In this document: piece by piece, positions 6,801 through 8,485 of the stretch
Layout of the letters: every line of letters starts with the position of its first letter
How positions within the stretch are numbered: position 1 is the first letter of the stretch
DNA from: JAAOYC01 sp036481345
GTDB lineage: Archaea > Nanobdellota > Nanobdellia > Woesearchaeales > WJKL01
Assembly (NCBI GenBank): GCA_036481345.1
Contig: JAZGHU010000016.1
Location: 1-8,485 of the forward strand
Direction: 5' to 3'
Length of the DNA: 8,485 nucleotides
The notes under the pieces: generated by a model
What the model saw: only the letters and a program-made list of their open reading frames with translations
Told to the model about the DNA's origin: nothing
Database searches by the model: none
Position numbers and translations under genes: made by a program

Positions 6801-8485
6801 TCTTTTAAATAACCTTTATCCTTACATAATTCTGCACATTTCTTAGTATCTATTTCTTCTATATGTATGCTATCTCCTTGTTGAGTTCCTTTTAGTGGTT
6901 TTGCTCCAGCTGGAATAGGTGCTCCGCTTTCATCAACTGGCTTTATCCATACTTCGTCTCCTTCTGCTCTTTTATCATAGATATAATAAGCATCATCATG
7001 AATCCAGCAGACTGATTTTTTTGTATGTTCTGAACACTCATCTGGACTAGGTCTTCTTAAGATTATTCCTTTTGTCCCTTCTTGTTGAGTACAGGCCATA
7101 CTTCTTTCAATCTTTGTTCTAACTTCTTCTGGATCAGAAGATGAAGTCCATTTTGCAGGAGTTCCTTTACATAAGAATCTATCACAAGCCCATCTATAAG
7201 CAGTATTCATTGATTGTTCAAATTCCCAGGAATTAAATGTAGAAGGACACCTCTCTTGAAGATCTGTGTTTGTCAGATCATCTTGGGTTGTATCTTTTTC
7301 TAATGAATCCCCTTCTGCTAAAGGATTTTTTGCTTTGCCTGTTCCAGGAGCAGGGCATTTTGTTCCATCATCATCATCATTTTCAGGCATTGTAATCCTA
7401 TCTGCCAGATACTCAGACCAAGAACTCCATCTTTTTGATATTATTGCAATTAATCTTAATGCAAATCCTGAAAAGCAACCAATTGCAGCATATCTTACTA
7501 CAGTATCCATTCTTTCAATAAGTTCATTCATGTCCTGAAGAGATTCATTGAACTTTTTTAGATTATCTTCATCAAGCATCCAATCAGGAAGAAGATCTTC
7601 TGGTTCTATTCTGCTTGTATCAATAATATAAGCAAGATTCATGCAAGATGTCTGGATAACTTCTTCTTCCTCACCGTCTATTTCATGAGTATAAGTTACT
7701 CTTACCCTGAGTGGAAAGATTATTTCATCTTCTATTTCCCCTGCTTCAATTGGGAATTCTAAATATTCATCAATTTCATCATAAGAATTAAGATTATATC
7801 TTACATACCATAATGTCTGGTCTTCATTTGGTTCTTTTATCTGTGGCTGACCAGTAGGAATTATTTGGCAGCTTACATTATATCTTTCATCCTGAGCCAT
7901 TGAAGATGCTTCGCATGCTCTTTCAAAAGACACCCCTTTTATTTTTGGATTTGTGCCAAATCCCCTGTATGAAAGATTAAATACAGATGAGATTATCTCT
8001 GTTCCCTGCTCTAATCTTTCTGGACTTAATATATTTGGAGTCTGATATTGATTTAGATTTTGTACGCCCCAATTCATGCCTCCTGAAAAACAGGTTCCAA
8101 CTGTATAACTAACCTGCTCTCTTCTAATCTGTCCTGCAAGATTTTTGATAAGGAAATTTAATCTTATGTCTCTTTTTTCCGGCTTCTCTGTTTCTGTTTC
8201 AGGTAGTATAGGTTCATATATTTCGTCTGAATCACTTGGATCATATTGTAATGCTAACTCTCCGTGCAATCCAATGATTCCTGCTAAAGACACCCCTTCT
8301 AATTCAACATCATCAAATTCAAAGTTTCCATTTTCATCTGCTTCTGTCATGTAATGCGGTCTTGAATCTGGTTCTTTGTCAACAAACAATTCAAGTTCAG
8401 ATGATGGATCTGTTGTTCCTGAAATATCTGTCAACGTAGTGCCTTCATAAAAGAAAGATCCTGATTCTGGATCTAGATTATCAAT
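3890..8485 (-). CDS. Giant cysteine-rich, probably cell-surface protein, 5' end outside the window
   Basis: At least 1531 residues are encoded in one open frame running off the right edge; the TTG at 8432-8434 is internal. Numbering here starts at the edge. Residues about 13-60 (YEGTT, TADENGNFEF-like strands) resemble an Ig-like beta-sandwich repeat. One hydrophobic helix lies at 329-349, after an acidic helical stretch. Residues 683-745 are helical with paired cysteines (CVC, ICKEL, YICDW, KGC). Two CDCDxDGNxN modules begin at 1288 and 1339. A Thr/Pro linker spans 1372-1393, and the C-terminal domain contains a duplicated unit (1416-1442, 1484-1511). I count about 52 cysteines, high for a cytosolic archaeal protein and suggesting disulfides after export, but the signal sequence lies outside the window. 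No C-terminal anchor or sorting motif is seen, and no enzyme motif. Surface-layer, adhesin or contact function is inference. Its codon use and AT content look like those of its neighbours, giving no sign of recent transfer. Confidence 0.85.
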   Translation of the reverse strand: MDNLDPESGSFFYEGTTLTDISGTTDPSSELELFVDKEPDSRPHYMTEADENGNFEFDDVELEGVSLAGIIGLHGELALQYDPSDSDEIYEPILPETETEKPEKRDIRLNFLIKNLAGQIRREQVSYTVGTCFSGGMNWGVQNLNQYQTPNILSPERLEQGTEIISSVFNLSYRGFGTNPKIKGVSFERACEASSMAQDERYNVSCQIIPTGQPQIKEPNEDQTLWYVRYNLNSYDEIDEYLEFPIEAGEIEDEIIFPLRVRVTYTHEIDGEEEEVIQTSCMNLAYIIDTSRIEPEDLLPDWMLDEDNLKKFNESLQDMNELIERMDTVVRYAAIGCFSGFALRLIAIISKRWSSWSEYLADRITMPENDDDDGTKCPAPGTGKAKNPLAEGDSLEKDTTQDDLTNTDLQERCPSTFNSWEFEQSMNTAYRWACDRFLCKGTPAKWTSSSDPEEVRTKIERSMACTQQEGTKGIILRRPSPDECSEHTKKSVCWIHDDAYYIYDKRAEGDEVWIKPVDESGAPIPAGAKPLKGTQQGDSIHIEEIDTKKCAELCKDKGYLKEESKCVVPEEAAEMVTDRKQPDNEIITTAKECLDKDEYCLCQGRGDKKTFNPPQDTMEGVASGQDIDEDLDLWDYRYNKLGYYYNKYKYYSGRDRSACFGANNLISPGDAYLSPSDTVPAFQCVCTTQIRNRLVLLRNVLEGIYNCLNQIRVTGETTAGICKELFTQYICDWTYRLITTFMKGCTPWKGTGKDSSIGDALQAGTQAIYGGISEATNDLMGDYDSAAMRDFLGVGEGAIARKICLGSLTGDWGWDLEGFMDAAYSTPFATSARAFPADREYLTWNPDNSLSTYEYRTAWMLAPGCEIESYTVSLACITDHELFNYDGASCEQLSNNPNAALAGCDCITASGSKIDQGKAGPSKIIHTSRSISQGVFEDGNVHVIDEHLYRYDNVKITLYLANEADSEKCIPEENRLGARAGVFYSPISDATTQDILACRWDVISGEFRCDQGGLLWEQRGRAYFSNIRCEEGGDEIDCEDKTFYLGDELEIESIPVFVQSQDQCLYYQLKNGHGHVIKEGVDLPSVKPDEVDPNSVWKENERRLHFGTIQEEDFTSTNAQLDPHPSGSGVINVRTTRNVNYGATYYMWFKNVQNDGRGEYSLNRGSSWGSFDPDTIIDVGGVLVKFNRPQVPSNSMCGGTSNCREYTLKILQPSYTISDAIWNLRLELRYMPESGDCTQSLEQDLISYQGEAQKKDLKLKVAAKTQLQSGLCAWGGQNIIEHKNTQPCDCDSDGNLNEAEDCDGTSKFYCYGEGTGKSNGKCYATPRCFTGDTENKNVCDCDWDGNVNDDTECYRVDNNNGGYCVNNACTRTIPTSTTPAATPPATTQPSTLPDGTIIAVKNTISYFTSQIIDNYPAGATLKADPVGHIYIKQGNVWFANQGTTAPLSTQNLLDEIRADVEATSPFEITQNKIYKWKLAWFEKAAIGTQVKAAGKVYTKKEANFWSDPEAGDIASLGHSVVIRRIKVTFST
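3953..4240 (-). repeat. Duplicated C-terminal module in the giant protein
   Basis: Two diverged units, at 4160-4240 (residues 1416-1442) and 3953-4036 (residues 1484-1511), share the pattern A-x-G-[AT]-x-[LV]-K-A-x(1-3)-G-x-[IV]-Y-x-K-x(3-4)-[NF]-x-W. The first copy holds GHIYIKQGNVWF and the second GKVYTKKEANFW, about 68 residues apart. Similarity is at protein level; the DNA has drifted. Each copy is preceded by an aromatic helical stretch, so the repeating unit may be about 65 residues. This suggests a small tandem beta domain closing the protein. Confidence 0.55.
4307..4372 (-). other. Thr/Pro-rich linker segment within the giant protein
   Basis: Residues 1372-1393 contain eight Thr, six Pro, three Ala and two Ser out of 22. 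Such linkers separate folded domains in exported proteins and are frequent O-glycosylation sites. Here it divides the calcium-loop-like modules from the duplicated C-terminal domain, supporting an extracellular multidomain design. Confidence 0.6.
4427..4624 (-). repeat. Two CDCDxDGNxN calcium-loop-like modules in the giant protein
   Basis: Copy 1 (4580-4624, residues 1288-1302) reads CDCDSDGNLNEAEDC and copy 2 (4427-4471, residues 1339-1353) reads CDCDWDGNVNDDTEC, 51 residues apart. Both have acidic/Asn ligands at alternating positions inside flanking cysteines and are followed by a YC motif. The spacing of Asp/Asn resembles EF-hand-like or dockerin-type calcium loops. Calcium binding is inferred from the pattern alone. 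Confidence 0.6.

Noticed and set aside
7366..7380. (CAT)5 simple repeat
   Set aside because: It encodes an acidic Asp run in a linker on the minus strand. Five units is too short to claim phase variation, and unit loss or gain would stay in frame.
7266..8354. Two plus-strand frames (7266-7538, 8145-8354), Ser-rich
   Set aside because: They are antisense to the giant gene; their serine runs are the complement of Glu/Asp codons and there are no initiation signals.
8432..8434. TTG as the start codon of the giant minus-strand gene
   Set aside because: The frame continues open to the window edge with protein-like sequence that fits the same Ig-like segment, and no ribosome site precedes the TTG.

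Overview
This AT-rich window (about one third G+C by eye) looks like chromosomal DNA of an archaeon, plausibly a small-genome DPANN-type lineage such as Woesearchaeota or Pacearchaeota. The lineage is inferred. The main support is a TATA-like box (TTTATATA, 2791-2798) centred 26-27 bp before the ATG at 2821 with no Shine-Dalgarno between them, the usual layout of an archaeal leaderless gene. Archaeal-style T-tracts follow the preceding operon, and standalone or refused purine enzymes replace the common bacterial arrangements.

Left third, plus strand (2-2767): a de novo purine operon in pathway order. It holds the C-terminal end of AIR synthetase (purM, cut by the window edge), a fused AIR carboxylase-SAICAR synthetase (purE-purC), and an IMP cyclohydrolase without the usual AICAR transformylase half (N-terminal domain of purH). 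The last two genes have strong GGAGG ribosome sites, and the second of these overlaps the purE-purC stop codon. Together they cover FGAM to AIR to CAIR to SAICAR, then the final closure of FAICAR to IMP. PurB and the formylation step are not here. The PurE half is class II (CO2-using, animal/Treponema-like) and lies N-terminal to PurC, the reverse of animal PAICS. Both halves depart from family consensus at several motif positions.

Middle (2768-3075): a 53-bp spacer carries both the likely operon terminator and the promoter of a small leaderless gene encoding an 84-residue protein with one four-cysteine zinc-binding motif. Its 3' end overlaps, tail to tail by 7 bp, the last gene of the minus-strand unit.

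Right two thirds, minus strand (8485-3069): a two-gene unit. The first gene is a giant cysteine-rich protein of at least 1531 residues (about 52 Cys), open at the window edge and probably exported. It has a possible Ig-like N-terminal segment, one hydrophobic helix, a Cys-paired helical region, two Ca-loop-like CDCD modules, a Thr/Pro linker and a duplicated C-terminal module. Eight bases after its stop begins a six-helix membrane protein of 270 residues. I recognise neither as a named family. The pair is the best candidate here for an undescribed cell-surface system. No RNA gene, CRISPR array, insertion sequence or gene-free stretch above 300 bp was seen.
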